The position numbers were made by a program, and so were the translations under genes. Below the pieces are notes generated by a model. That model saw nothing but the letters and a program-made list of their open reading frames with translations. It did not search any database and was not told where the DNA came from. A stretch of 28,569 nt of DNA, taken from assembly GCA_946803715.1 (NCBI GenBank), contig CAMPET010000422.1:3511-32079 (forward strand). The letters are read 5' to 3'. Below, piece by piece: positions 8,966 through 15,223 of the stretch. The DNA is from Beroe ovata (Eukaryota > Ctenophora > Nuda > Beroida > Beroidae). Every line of letters begins with the position of its first letter. Within the stretch, counting starts at the first letter, position 1.

Positions 8966-9731
8966 AATCGAAAATCAAGGAAATTACAATCGGGCATTTA
9001 CTCAGATCAAATTGCAATTCCTTCCCTGTTAATGTTTCTATCACTAATTCCAAAGTAAAGATTTCACCAAATATTACCTCTTTAAAATTGGGATTATCTA
9101 GAATTAGTTCATTGATATCGTTTGCAGCATTTAAGTGCACTACTTCAAGGATCCGTTTCACCTCAGAATTAAAATATGTTCCAGCAATTGCGTTGCAGTA
9201 TATGATTGCCATGGCATCACTCTCATACTCAATCTTGTGGTATTGAACAGTGAAATCAGAATTTGAAGTTTTAACCGAATCGACTTTGTATATGTCGAAA
9301 ATATTGGGATGTTCTCGATGAAAATAATCCATAAAATCAAAATGGAATAGAATCTTTAGTCCCGTGTCTTTCATTTGAAAGTGATCAAACGGGTCAGAAT
9401 CGACTTGGTAATTGCTATACACAAAATCCTTCTCCCATACGCGAATTACTGGTATAGTTCTGCCACGCTCTACACAATAATCATAGATAGCATCATAGAT
9501 CACCCAGGAGACTTCGCCAGAATCACTAAATGCCCCCTCAATAGGGATAGATGTAACTAGCCCATTCTCTTCCTGGAGATAAATTGAATACTTTTTTGTA
9601 ACATTGAACTTTGGATAGTAGATACTTTTTAGCGCCATATTTTTCTTCATGTACAAGGGTTGATTAAAGTTTAACTTCACTTTGCCATCATGAGAAACGT
9701 CACTGATGATAAGACTCGTCTTCAAATCCAT
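8964..9731 (-). CDS. Candidate penton / minor capsid protein
   Basis: A 255-residue protein with ATG at 9731. It is almost entirely beta-strand-like with no enzymatic motif. The N-terminal segment (LNFNQPLYMKKNMALKSI) has the layout of a strand leading into the domain. The C-terminus ends in a G-K-x-L-x-F-D-L...P-I-V-I-S-L-I-F segment, like the terminal strand of single jelly-roll minor capsid proteins of Polintons and adintoviruses. Length and position in an element that also encodes a major capsid protein fit the penton role. A TATA box stands 42 nt before the ATG. Sequence similarity is faint, so the assignment is inference; structure prediction would settle it. An unknown non-structural protein is the alternative. 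Confidence 0.5.
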   Translation of the reverse strand: MDLKTSLIISDVSHDGKVKLNFNQPLYMKKNMALKSIYYPKFNVTKKYSIYLQEENGLVTSIPIEGAFSDSGEVSWVIYDAIYDYCVERGRTIPVIRVWEKDFVYSNYQVDSDPFDHFQMKDTGLKILFHFDFMDYFHREHPNIFDIYKVDSVKTSNSDFTVQYHKIEYESDAMAIIYCNAIAGTYFNSEVKRILEVVHLNAANDINELILDNPNFKEVIFGEIFTLELVIETLTGKELQFDLSKCPIVISLIFD

Positions 9732-9758
9732 ACTAAAACAAGTTATTATCTTGATTTT

Positions 9759-9953
9759 TCATTCATTTATATAGTATATTACTACAATGTCATCAATCTT
9801 AACAGTTCTTGTTACTTTGATACTCACTTTCTCGCTATAATAATCATCAAAAACTTTATTTGCATTAATGATTTTTCGTTTCATAGCATGTTCCATCACA
9901 AAATCATTTGCATGTGGAATGAAACTAGTTTCTAAATCAGGGTCCCAATTCAT
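9759..9953 (-). CDS. Small protein of unknown function, ATGA-coupled
   Basis: A 64-codon frame whose ATG (9953-9951) overlaps the TGA (9952-9950) of the upstream gene in the four bases ATGA. It has an acidic N-terminus (MNWDPDLE), a KRK patch mid-protein and a beta-rich tail. Its 3' end overlaps the TATA box of the candidate penton gene. It has no recognisable family. The precise overlap and lack of its own TATA box suggest translation from the message of the upstream gene. Confidence 0.5.
   Translation of the reverse strand: MNWDPDLETSFIPHANDFVMEHAMKRKIINANKVFDDYYSEKVSIKVTRTVKIDDIVVIYYINE
9764..9773 (-). promoter_or_regulatory. TATA box of the candidate penton gene
   Basis: TATATAAATG on the minus strand begins 42 nt before ATG 9731, the same spacing as for two other genes of the block. 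It implies a leader of roughly ten nucleotides. Confidence 0.6.
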
Positions 9954-10351
9954 AATCTCTCAAGTTCCAGCTGGGACTCAACGTGTTTCAAGTTTTCGGT
10001 TAGAGTTACTACCGAATCCTCTATATATCGGTAAGAAGGCCACCTGGATGAAACTTTTACGTCCAACCACTCAAGCGTATCAAGCAAGAACTTGAGTAGC
10101 AAGTGAAGGGTCTTTGTGTTGACGCGGCTCACGATGTGAAAGGAGGAACCTGCAGTCCAAGGAATGAGAGGATGTGGTACTCCGAAGCTCGTTATATTTG
10201 TGGTCAACTCATACACCAACTTGGACATATGTTCCATTTGGGGTTTGCATCCAGAACAAACATGTAATGCATGAACACTGGTTAGAAAGAGATAAAGACA
10301 GTGCTGGGATTGCTCAGAGCAACATAAATGGAAACACGGCTCGGTATTCAT
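9950..10351 (-). CDS. Unknown viral-block protein with Cys/His motif
   Basis: The start is placed at ATG 10351, because the longer frame opens only with a TTG. This gives 133 residues. It has a cysteine-rich N-terminal part (CFHLCC, then HVCSGCKPQMEHM), a helical middle and a Leu/Glu-rich C-terminus (HVESQLELERL) that could form a coiled coil. A strong TATA box stands 42 nt upstream. The C-x2-C plus downstream His layout is faintly echoed in the next gene to the right, and the two may be ancient paralogues. No known family is recognised. Confidence 0.6.
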   Translation of the reverse strand: MNTEPCFHLCCSEQSQHCLYLFLTSVHALHVCSGCKPQMEHMSKLVYELTTNITSFGVPHPLIPWTAGSSFHIVSRVNTKTLHLLLKFLLDTLEWLDVKVSSRWPSYRYIEDSVVTLTENLKHVESQLELERL

Positions 10352-10383
10352 TATTGAATTTTGTCGCAAATAAAACTAATCAA

Positions 10384-10393
10384 TATTTATATA
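10384..10393 (-). promoter_or_regulatory. TATA box of the 133-residue unknown gene
   Basis: TATATAAATA on the minus strand begins 42 nt before ATG 10351. It matches the spacing and sequence of the box at 9764-9773. Confidence 0.65.
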
Positions 10394-10480
10394 TCCGTGT
10401 TCCCAAAAAGCAATTTATTCATTTAATTGCCTATTATCACACTTCAGCCTTATCTTAATGAAATTGAGTGATCGATAATG

Positions 10481-10999
10481 TCATTTACCATAAACGTCAT
10501 CGTAAGCCTCAGATAACACACTCTCAATATTCTGCTGACTTTGAGCGGATTTTCTCTGTCTCTTCACAGGAACTTGTTTGGGCTTGTCTTGGATCCTCTT
10601 GGGAGATTCAACCTCTGACTTGCCTTCATTATCAAGTTCGTACATCTTCTCAATCATCTTCGAGTAGATATCTTCATCTTCACAATATCCACCGTAGTAC
10701 AAACTTCTAGCAGTAGAGCACACTAGGAAATTGTGAGCTGTAGAAATTATCGCGTCCAACTGTGAGCTAAAACCAGGATAAAGTTGAACAAATTTCGACA
10801 CAATTGTCTTCAAGTTTTCCAATGATCTGCCAATAACGACATCAAAGTGCTGTTCATATTTCTCCAGCAATGACACTTGCTCGCACATATGATTCAGATG
10901 AACACGTTTTCCATGAATGCAACCAAGACACTTGCGCTTTGAAATCTTCACAATCATCTGACAAACAACTAAGCTCATATATGCGTACAACTCCTTCAT
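10481..10999 (-). CDS. Unknown viral-block protein with basic C-terminal tail
   Basis: I prefer ATG 10999 (172 residues) over the ATG at 11140. The extra 47 codons fall in the repeat-rich control region, and a TATA-like GATAAAAAGG lies just upstream of 10999. The N-terminal part holds a Cys/His cluster (KCLGCIHGKRVHLNHMCE), then a helical domain. The C-terminal third is highly charged (KPKQVPVKRQRKSAQSQQ) with a bipartite nuclear-localisation look. It stands at the left side of the divergent control region, so it may be an early gene. The family is unknown; a nuclear DNA- or RNA-associated role is a guess from composition. Confidence 0.55.
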   Translation of the reverse strand: MKELYAYMSLVVCQMIVKISKRKCLGCIHGKRVHLNHMCEQVSLLEKYEQHFDVVIGRSLENLKTIVSKFVQLYPGFSSQLDAIISTAHNFLVCSTARSLYYGGYCEDEDIYSKMIEKMYELDNEGKSEVESPKRIQDKPKQVPVKRQRKSAQSQQNIESVLSEAYDDVYGK

Positions 11000-11105
11000 T
11001 TCGAAAAAATATGAATAATCGAGTAATGAACCAAAATTTGTGACCCTTTTTATCACAACAAACCCACGCGTGTTAACTAACGTTTTTGATATAATGTTCC
11101 TCGGT

Positions 11106-11700
11106 GCTGTGCTCGGGCATGTCAAAACATGTCGATACATCCTCGAGATAAGGGTTAGCTGCTGGGCTCAATCCTACTCGAGGAGAAGTGTACCTAATTA
11201 TTGGTATCATCTATGCCATCATTGTTGCATCCTCGAGCAGATGCGCTGTTCTCATCCCTTCTCGAGATATTGATTGATCGCTATAGACATGGAGCTGTGC
11301 TCATTATACCTTTCATTTAATCCTCTCATATACATATCCCCCCCCCTACGATATAGTGGATCTAGGGTTACAGTAATCCAATTAGCAAGCTGCTGTGCTC
11401 AATCCTACTCGAGGGAGAGCATATCTACCTTGCACAAATTTTGATCAAGTCCCCCCCTCCTACGAGCTGATATAGCAGTGACTTGATCTAGGGTTACGGT
11501 AGATAATCTAATTAGCAAGCTGCTGTGCTCAATCCTACTCGAGATTGAGCATATCTACCTAGGGTTTCTACCATCACTCACCGACATAACTTAGGGTTTT
11601 CACTGCAGCCGACACATCACATGACCTAATTAGCAAATCACGTGACCTAATTAAATAATTAGCAACCAGCCTGTTCTCAATTCCCGCCCTATATACTACT
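11106..11700. repeat. Control region with CTCGAG-centred repeats
   Basis: Six CTCGAG palindromes occur within 402 bp (11142, 11177, 11232, 11261, 11408, 11538), with repeated CTGTGCTCAATCC-like motifs before several of them. Two long direct copies (about 11341-11435 and 11455-11565) share ATTAGCAAGCTGCTGTGCTC followed by AATCCTACTCGAG with a 130-bp period. TAGGGTT-type motifs recur five times. Near 11617-11654 two 17-bp copies of ATCAC(A/G)TGACCTAATTA follow each other. The region separates a leftward from a rightward reading frame, like a viral enhancer or origin region. Confidence 0.75.
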
Positions 11701-11766
11701 CATGTGGACGATGTGTTTGAGGAATTGGCGGCTAGAGTTTCAGATAAGAAGAGACTCAGAAATATC

Positions 11767-11946
11767 ATGAAACGGTTAATGATGAATGATATACATGAAC
11801 ATCATGATGGGACAATTGCATATGAGAATGCAAAGACTCTGGATATCAACTATCGCAATGCGGTTGTTGACATTTGTAACAATAAATTTTTGAGAAAGTA
11901 TGAGCAATTTTATCAGCTTTTACGGAGATTTGGTATTATATTTTAA
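11767..11946 (+). CDS. Small unknown protein or gene fragment
   Basis: The frame is open from about 11659 but has no ATG before 11767, which gives 59 residues (MKRLMMNDIHEHH at the start). If an upstream exon or non-ATG start is used, the conserved-looking acidic segment DDVFEELAARVSD would be included. It is helical, charged and ends in YQLLRRFGIIF. It abuts the protease gene tail to tail (16 nt between stop codons). It could be the 3' exon of a spliced gene beginning in the repeat region, or a truncated remnant. No family is recognised. Confidence 0.4.
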   Translation: MKRLMMNDIHEHHDGTIAYENAKTLDINYRNAVVDICNNKFLRKYEQFYQLLRRFGIIF

Positions 11947-11962
11947 CAAGTAAAACCCATGT

Positions 11963-12427
11963 TTAAAGCAATGAATCGATTATTTTTAATACAATGACAT
12001 CGTTTTTCTGCTTATCAAGTGAATAATCTCGGTAAATATTTGTAAAGTTGAGTCCATATGACATCAAATAGAGAAAATGGAGAGTATAATATCCACAGGT
12101 GAAGCTCTCTAGAGGTTGCAGGTGGTGGGGGAAGTATCTAAACCGGTTAAATTTGGAGAGAATATCCTTGTACTGAGGAGGAAAAGAGGCGTCTTTAGGA
12201 CTCCGACCAAAACTGTCGAAAAAGTAAATCATGTCACCTCTCACAAACCACCCATTCCAGTGAGTTCCACTTCTTGTGCAAATATCAGTATTAGTGACGA
12301 ATGAGTAGGTGTCCATAGTCCGTGGAAATTTCACTAGACATGAGGGGAAGGTTCCAATAAAGTACTGTCTAATTGCATCATTCTTATTAGCAACAGTGTT
12401 GATATGTAACGTATTAAGAGCCATCAT
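11963..12427 (-). CDS. Adenain-like capsid maturation cysteine protease
   Basis: A 154-residue protein with the catalytic set of adenovirus-type (C5) proteases in order and spacing: His56 in GTHWNGWF, Asp71 in FFDSFGR, Gln104 in the oxyanion position and Cys111 in FTCGYYTLHFLYL. These proteases cleave capsid precursors during virion maturation in adenoviruses, Polintons and adintoviruses. Its first ATG overlaps the major capsid protein stop as ATGATG (stop TGA inside), and no TATA box lies directly upstream. It is therefore probably translated from the capsid message. The length is slightly below that of adenovirus proteases. All key residues are present, so it could be active. Confidence 0.92.
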   Translation of the reverse strand: MMALNTLHINTVANKNDAIRQYFIGTFPSCLVKFPRTMDTYSFVTNTDICTRSGTHWNGWFVRGDMIYFFDSFGRSPKDASFPPQYKDILSKFNRFRYFPHHLQPLESFTCGYYTLHFLYLMSYGLNFTNIYRDYSLDKQKNDVIVLKIIDSLL

Positions 12428-13758
12428 TCAATTACATCCACCTCTCGATCGACGTTGATCTTTACTACTCTGTCAAAAAGAGCGTAAATAATCAACAGTA
12501 GGTCATCAGTGACGTTTACATCATAACCAAAGTCAACTTCTAACTGGGAAGAGGAGGTTACCTGTGGACTTAAATACGGCACCATCGAGCTTGATCTATC
12601 AGCCGTGAAACTAACTCCAACAATGAAATTTTGCTGGAAATTTTCACTATTGATAAGCCCACAGCCTTTCACATCCTTTCCAATTACTTTGTACAACTGC
12701 TTAAGGAATCGCATATTCTCCTTATATATCTTTCTACCATCCTCTGTCGTGTAGCTCATCTCCAATGCATCATTAAAGTAAGGTTGACCATCAATGTATA
12801 ACTGGAACTTTCCAAAGGGAACAAAGGTAAAGGGGTTCGAATCAAATGAGCCCTCAAAATCTTTGGAACGTTGGATACAGAAAAATGCATGCTTGGGAAG
12901 CTTCCCCGGGAACAAGTTGTTCAACCTCACTATCCTCCCCGACTGAGCTATAGGTTTGATGATAAGCTCAGGCTTGCTTATGAAATACGGTGCAGGTTGC
13001 TTCTGAATTCGCTCCTCAATCAGTGAAACCAGACTCTCATGAGGGCGAGTAAAGGTTACGTTTATATACACGTCTTGTATATCTACCCTATAGTCTTCGG
13101 CATCGGCAATGAGCAGAAATTTATCAGCGTTTTTCAATAATGACACACGGATTCGCATATTTGTCGGAAGAGCCTTTGACGTTGTAAATAGAGGGCAGTG
13201 AAGTCTACTACTCACAGTTACAGATTTACTCCCGGCAATGCGTTGAGCTCTTGCGGCTGCAGCTTGATTCTTCACATCATCACCAGAGAATGTCACAGTC
13301 TCAGAGTCTGCCTTGGTAGTACCACTATCCATTTTGAATAATTGCTCCGCAAATAGATAGTCCTCTCGATTACGATCAGAATTTAAGCTATAGTCGAAAA
13401 AGGTCTGATAAGCATAACTATTTCGCATACTCTGCATAATGTCAACCCTATCAGACACTTTAACCTCTACCAATTCCCAGAGTGCATTGGCGAAATTGTT
13501 GATGACCGTGCACTGATTATCCGCAGTTAGATTTGCCAAGGCCTTTTTCACCCTGAATGTTGTTACAATCTCAATATTTGAAAGCATGCCATTAGGCTGA
13601 GGAGCTATATCAAAGTTTATGGCACCGTCATTGTACAAACTGGAGATTGGGTGAACTTTTTGCTCAAAAACTTCTTTAACACCAACTTGAGTAGGTATCT
13701 CTCTCCAGAGAAGTAGCTCAGATGTAATTGAATCACGACTATCCTTGAATTTCATCAT
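12424..13758 (-). CDS. Major capsid protein, double jelly-roll type
   Basis: A 444-residue protein starting with Met-Met at 13758. It resembles the Polinton/adintovirus hexon-like capsid proteins. After a strand-rich start, a V-I-N-N-F-x-N-A-L-W-x-L-V-E-V segment (about residues 85-100) is followed by MRNSYAYQTFFDYSL, the usual helix-loop region of the first jelly roll. A second beta-rich half runs from about residue 200, with THRPHESLVSLIEERI-type strand/helix spacing. It is the upstream partner of the maturation protease, which it overlaps by four bases. A basic protein frame overlaps its own start in the same manner. No stops or frameshifts are seen. The family call rests on composition, order and local motifs. 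Confidence 0.82.
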   Translation of the reverse strand: MMKFKDSRDSITSELLLWREIPTQVGVKEVFEQKVHPISSLYNDGAINFDIAPQPNGMLSNIEIVTTFRVKKALANLTADNQCTVINNFANALWELVEVKVSDRVDIMQSMRNSYAYQTFFDYSLNSDRNREDYLFAEQLFKMDSGTTKADSETVTFSGDDVKNQAAAARAQRIAGSKSVTVSSRLHCPLFTTSKALPTNMRIRVSLLKNADKFLLIADAEDYRVDIQDVYINVTFTRPHESLVSLIEERIQKQPAPYFISKPELIIKPIAQSGRIVRLNNLFPGKLPKHAFFCIQRSKDFEGSFDSNPFTFVPFGKFQLYIDGQPYFNDALEMSYTTEDGRKIYKENMRFLKQLYKVIGKDVKGCGLINSENFQQNFIVGVSFTADRSSSMVPYLSPQVTSSSQLEVDFGYDVNVTDDLLLIIYALFDRVVKINVDREVDVIE

Positions 13759-13934
13759 ATTCGTCGCCTTTTTCTCTTGTTCTGGGATGGCTTGGAAATC
13801 TTTTCAAGTATCTGTTTCCCTCCTGCTGTAACAATATCGGTCGCAGCTTTCTGCAAATGTGGCTTTGCGATTTTAGCTGTTCCTTTTATAGTATGACCTA
13901 GGATTGGGAGGACGGTTCTGATCAAGTTTCCAAA
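13755..13934 (-). CDS. Basic virion-core-like protein, 5' cut by contig join
   Basis: An open minus-strand frame of 59 codons from the N at 13935 to a TGA that overlaps the capsid protein ATG. It begins with a hydrophobic stretch (FGNLIRTVLPILG), continues through an alanine/lysine-rich amphipathic helix and ends in KRKRRRI. Small proteins with an amphipathic part and an Arg/Lys tail beside the capsid gene are usual in Polintons and adintoviruses; some resemble adenovirus core or membrane-lytic proteins. The start is lost beyond the N. A TATAAAAGG inside the frame may drive the capsid gene. Confidence 0.6.
   Translation of the reverse strand, partial: FGNLIRTVLPILGHTIKGTAKIAKPHLQKAATDIVTAGGKQILEKISKPSQNKRKRRRI
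13882..13890 (-). promoter_or_regulatory. Internal TATA box upstream of capsid gene
   Basis: TATAAAAGG on the minus strand lies inside the basic-protein frame. No ATG occurs between it and the capsid ATG at 13758, so a transcript starting about 13855-13860 would present the capsid start first. Confidence 0.5.
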
Positions 13935-13935
13935 N
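13935..13935. other. Single N, right limit of the viral block
   Basis: The N truncates the basic-protein frame, and unrelated microsatellite-like DNA begins immediately after it. The natural end of the viral element is not visible. Confidence 0.8.
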
Positions 13936-13940
13936 GTACA

Positions 13941-14050
13941 TGTATGTACTATGTATGTACTATGTATGTACTATGTTTATTGTATGTGTGGTTGCCCAGG
14001 CAACGTTAAATCGCGTTGTACTCCAAACAAACAAACAATCAAACAAACAC
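13941..14050. repeat. Simple repeats (11-bp unit and AAAC tract)
   Basis: Three perfect copies of TGTATGTACTA at 13941-13973, then an AAAC-type tetranucleotide run at about 14024-14050. Confidence 0.85.
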
Positions 14051-14146
14051 ATACTTGTGTTTGGTAGATAGATGTAGGAAGGGGGTGTTTACTATCAGTA
14101 AAAGTAGGAGAGTCGCTATTTCACAGTACTGTAGCGTATCATGTAG

Positions 14147-14392
14147 ATGAGCCGTCATCTTACCTTCTGTGGAAAGGTGGAGGGAATTCAAAAGCAGAAA
14201 ACCAACACCAATTCAATAGTTTCTAATCCGAAAAAAAACATACTAATTGAGACTAATTTTGTCTCGCAAAACAAATTTGATGCTCGATTAAGCAATGAAC
14301 TTTATCCCACGGAACTCTTACCTTGCGAAGAAGAAGTGGACAGGTTGATGAGGTACACCAGTTTATCCAGGACGTCCAGAGCACCCATGTAA
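14147..14392 (+). CDS. Possible exon or small ORF, unknown
   Basis: An 81-codon ATG-to-stop frame. Its second half reads like real protein (TNFVSQNKFDARLSNELYP, then PCEEEVDRLMRYTSLSR). No family is recognised, and nothing in the flanks proves expression. It lies between two contig joins (13935 and 14661), so its neighbours may not be true neighbours. Confidence 0.25.
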   Translation: MSRHLTFCGKVEGIQKQKTNTNSIVSNPKKNILIETNFVSQNKFDARLSNELYPTELLPCEEEVDRLMRYTSLSRTSRAPM

Positions 14393-14747
14393 TTCTTACA
14401 GTACGTCTTACAGTAGCACAACTTCTTCAGAACAACAATCTGTAAAATATTGGGGAACATAAATTTCTATCGAAACTGGTGTCAATGTGTGTCTCGAGTA
14501 TGGTATCAATGAGAATTGAGATGCTGGTGTCAAGACCGAATCAAGGAGTGGTCAGTGAATAAGAGATGGAAATCTCCCACTAACCTGGAATGATATGTTT
14601 CCAGGGTTTATGAGGGTCGAAGCTTTGATGAAGTGAGGTTCAGCGTCAGGAATATGGCCCNGGATGTTTGTTATTTGAGGTTATATTTGTGTTGGCCTAG
14701 GTAGGATCAGGTTGTGATTGCTCATGTCCATGTGGTAGAATGCAAAA

Positions 14748-15047
14748 GTGTTTGATCTGTGGTGTGGGAACAAACCTCTTTTCTTGCTGGTGCGCATTTT
14801 ACCGGTGCTGACCTTCTTGAAATCAAGTCCGTATGTCGTATCGTTGTCAACTCTTTCGCCTCTGAGAGTGAGAACTGAGAGATCATTCAGTGATGGAAAT
14901 GCCGAAAACTGGAGCTCACCGATGAGTAAAAACTACCTCTCCAAACTTGTTACCTCAAAAACTTACCGTCCCAGAGATATTCCAGAGTCTTTTGTCCCTT
15001 CCCTGCTCTTAACCTACGAAAAACAGAAGCTTAAGTTGCTGGAATAA
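14748..15047 (+). CDS. Possible 3' terminal exon, unknown
   Basis: An open plus-strand frame whose last 55 codons look coding (RSFSDGNAENWSSPMSKNYL, then YRPRDIPESFVPSLLLTYEK). A polyadenylation signal AATAAA (15043-15048) overlaps the stop codon. The upstream part of the frame is less convincing, and the true exon may begin near 14870. No domain is recognised. It may be a host gene fragment. Confidence 0.35.
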   Translation: MFDLWCGNKPLFLLVRILPVLTFLKSSPYVVSLSTLSPLRVRTERSFSDGNAENWSSPMSKNYLSKLVTSKTYRPRDIPESFVPSLLLTYEKQKLKLLE

Positions 15048-15223
15048 AAAAGAAACAAGTCAAATAAGAGGCGGCTTTGGTAATAGGGCATGTTCTCGTG
15101 ATTGCTATACTAACAGGTATCTCAGCAGCTCCCTCAACAGGCCCCATCGAGCCTCGGGAGACACTGATACCGTCCAGTCCGTACGCGTCCACATCCTCTT
15201 CCTGAAAAAGAGGATTTGGGTCA

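Noticed and set aside
11000-11140. N-terminal extension of the 10481-10999 gene to ATG 11140
   Set aside because: The extension lies in the CTCGAG repeat region, is unlike the rest of the protein, and a TATA-like box sits between the two ATGs.
11340-11600. TAGGGTT motifs as an interstitial telomere
   Set aside because: The motifs are scattered, not tandem, and embedded in longer non-telomeric repeat units.
11700-11766. Start of the 11.7-kb gene at GTG 11704
   Set aside because: GTG is not a usual start in eukaryotes. The first in-frame ATG is at 11767; an upstream exon is possible but unproved.
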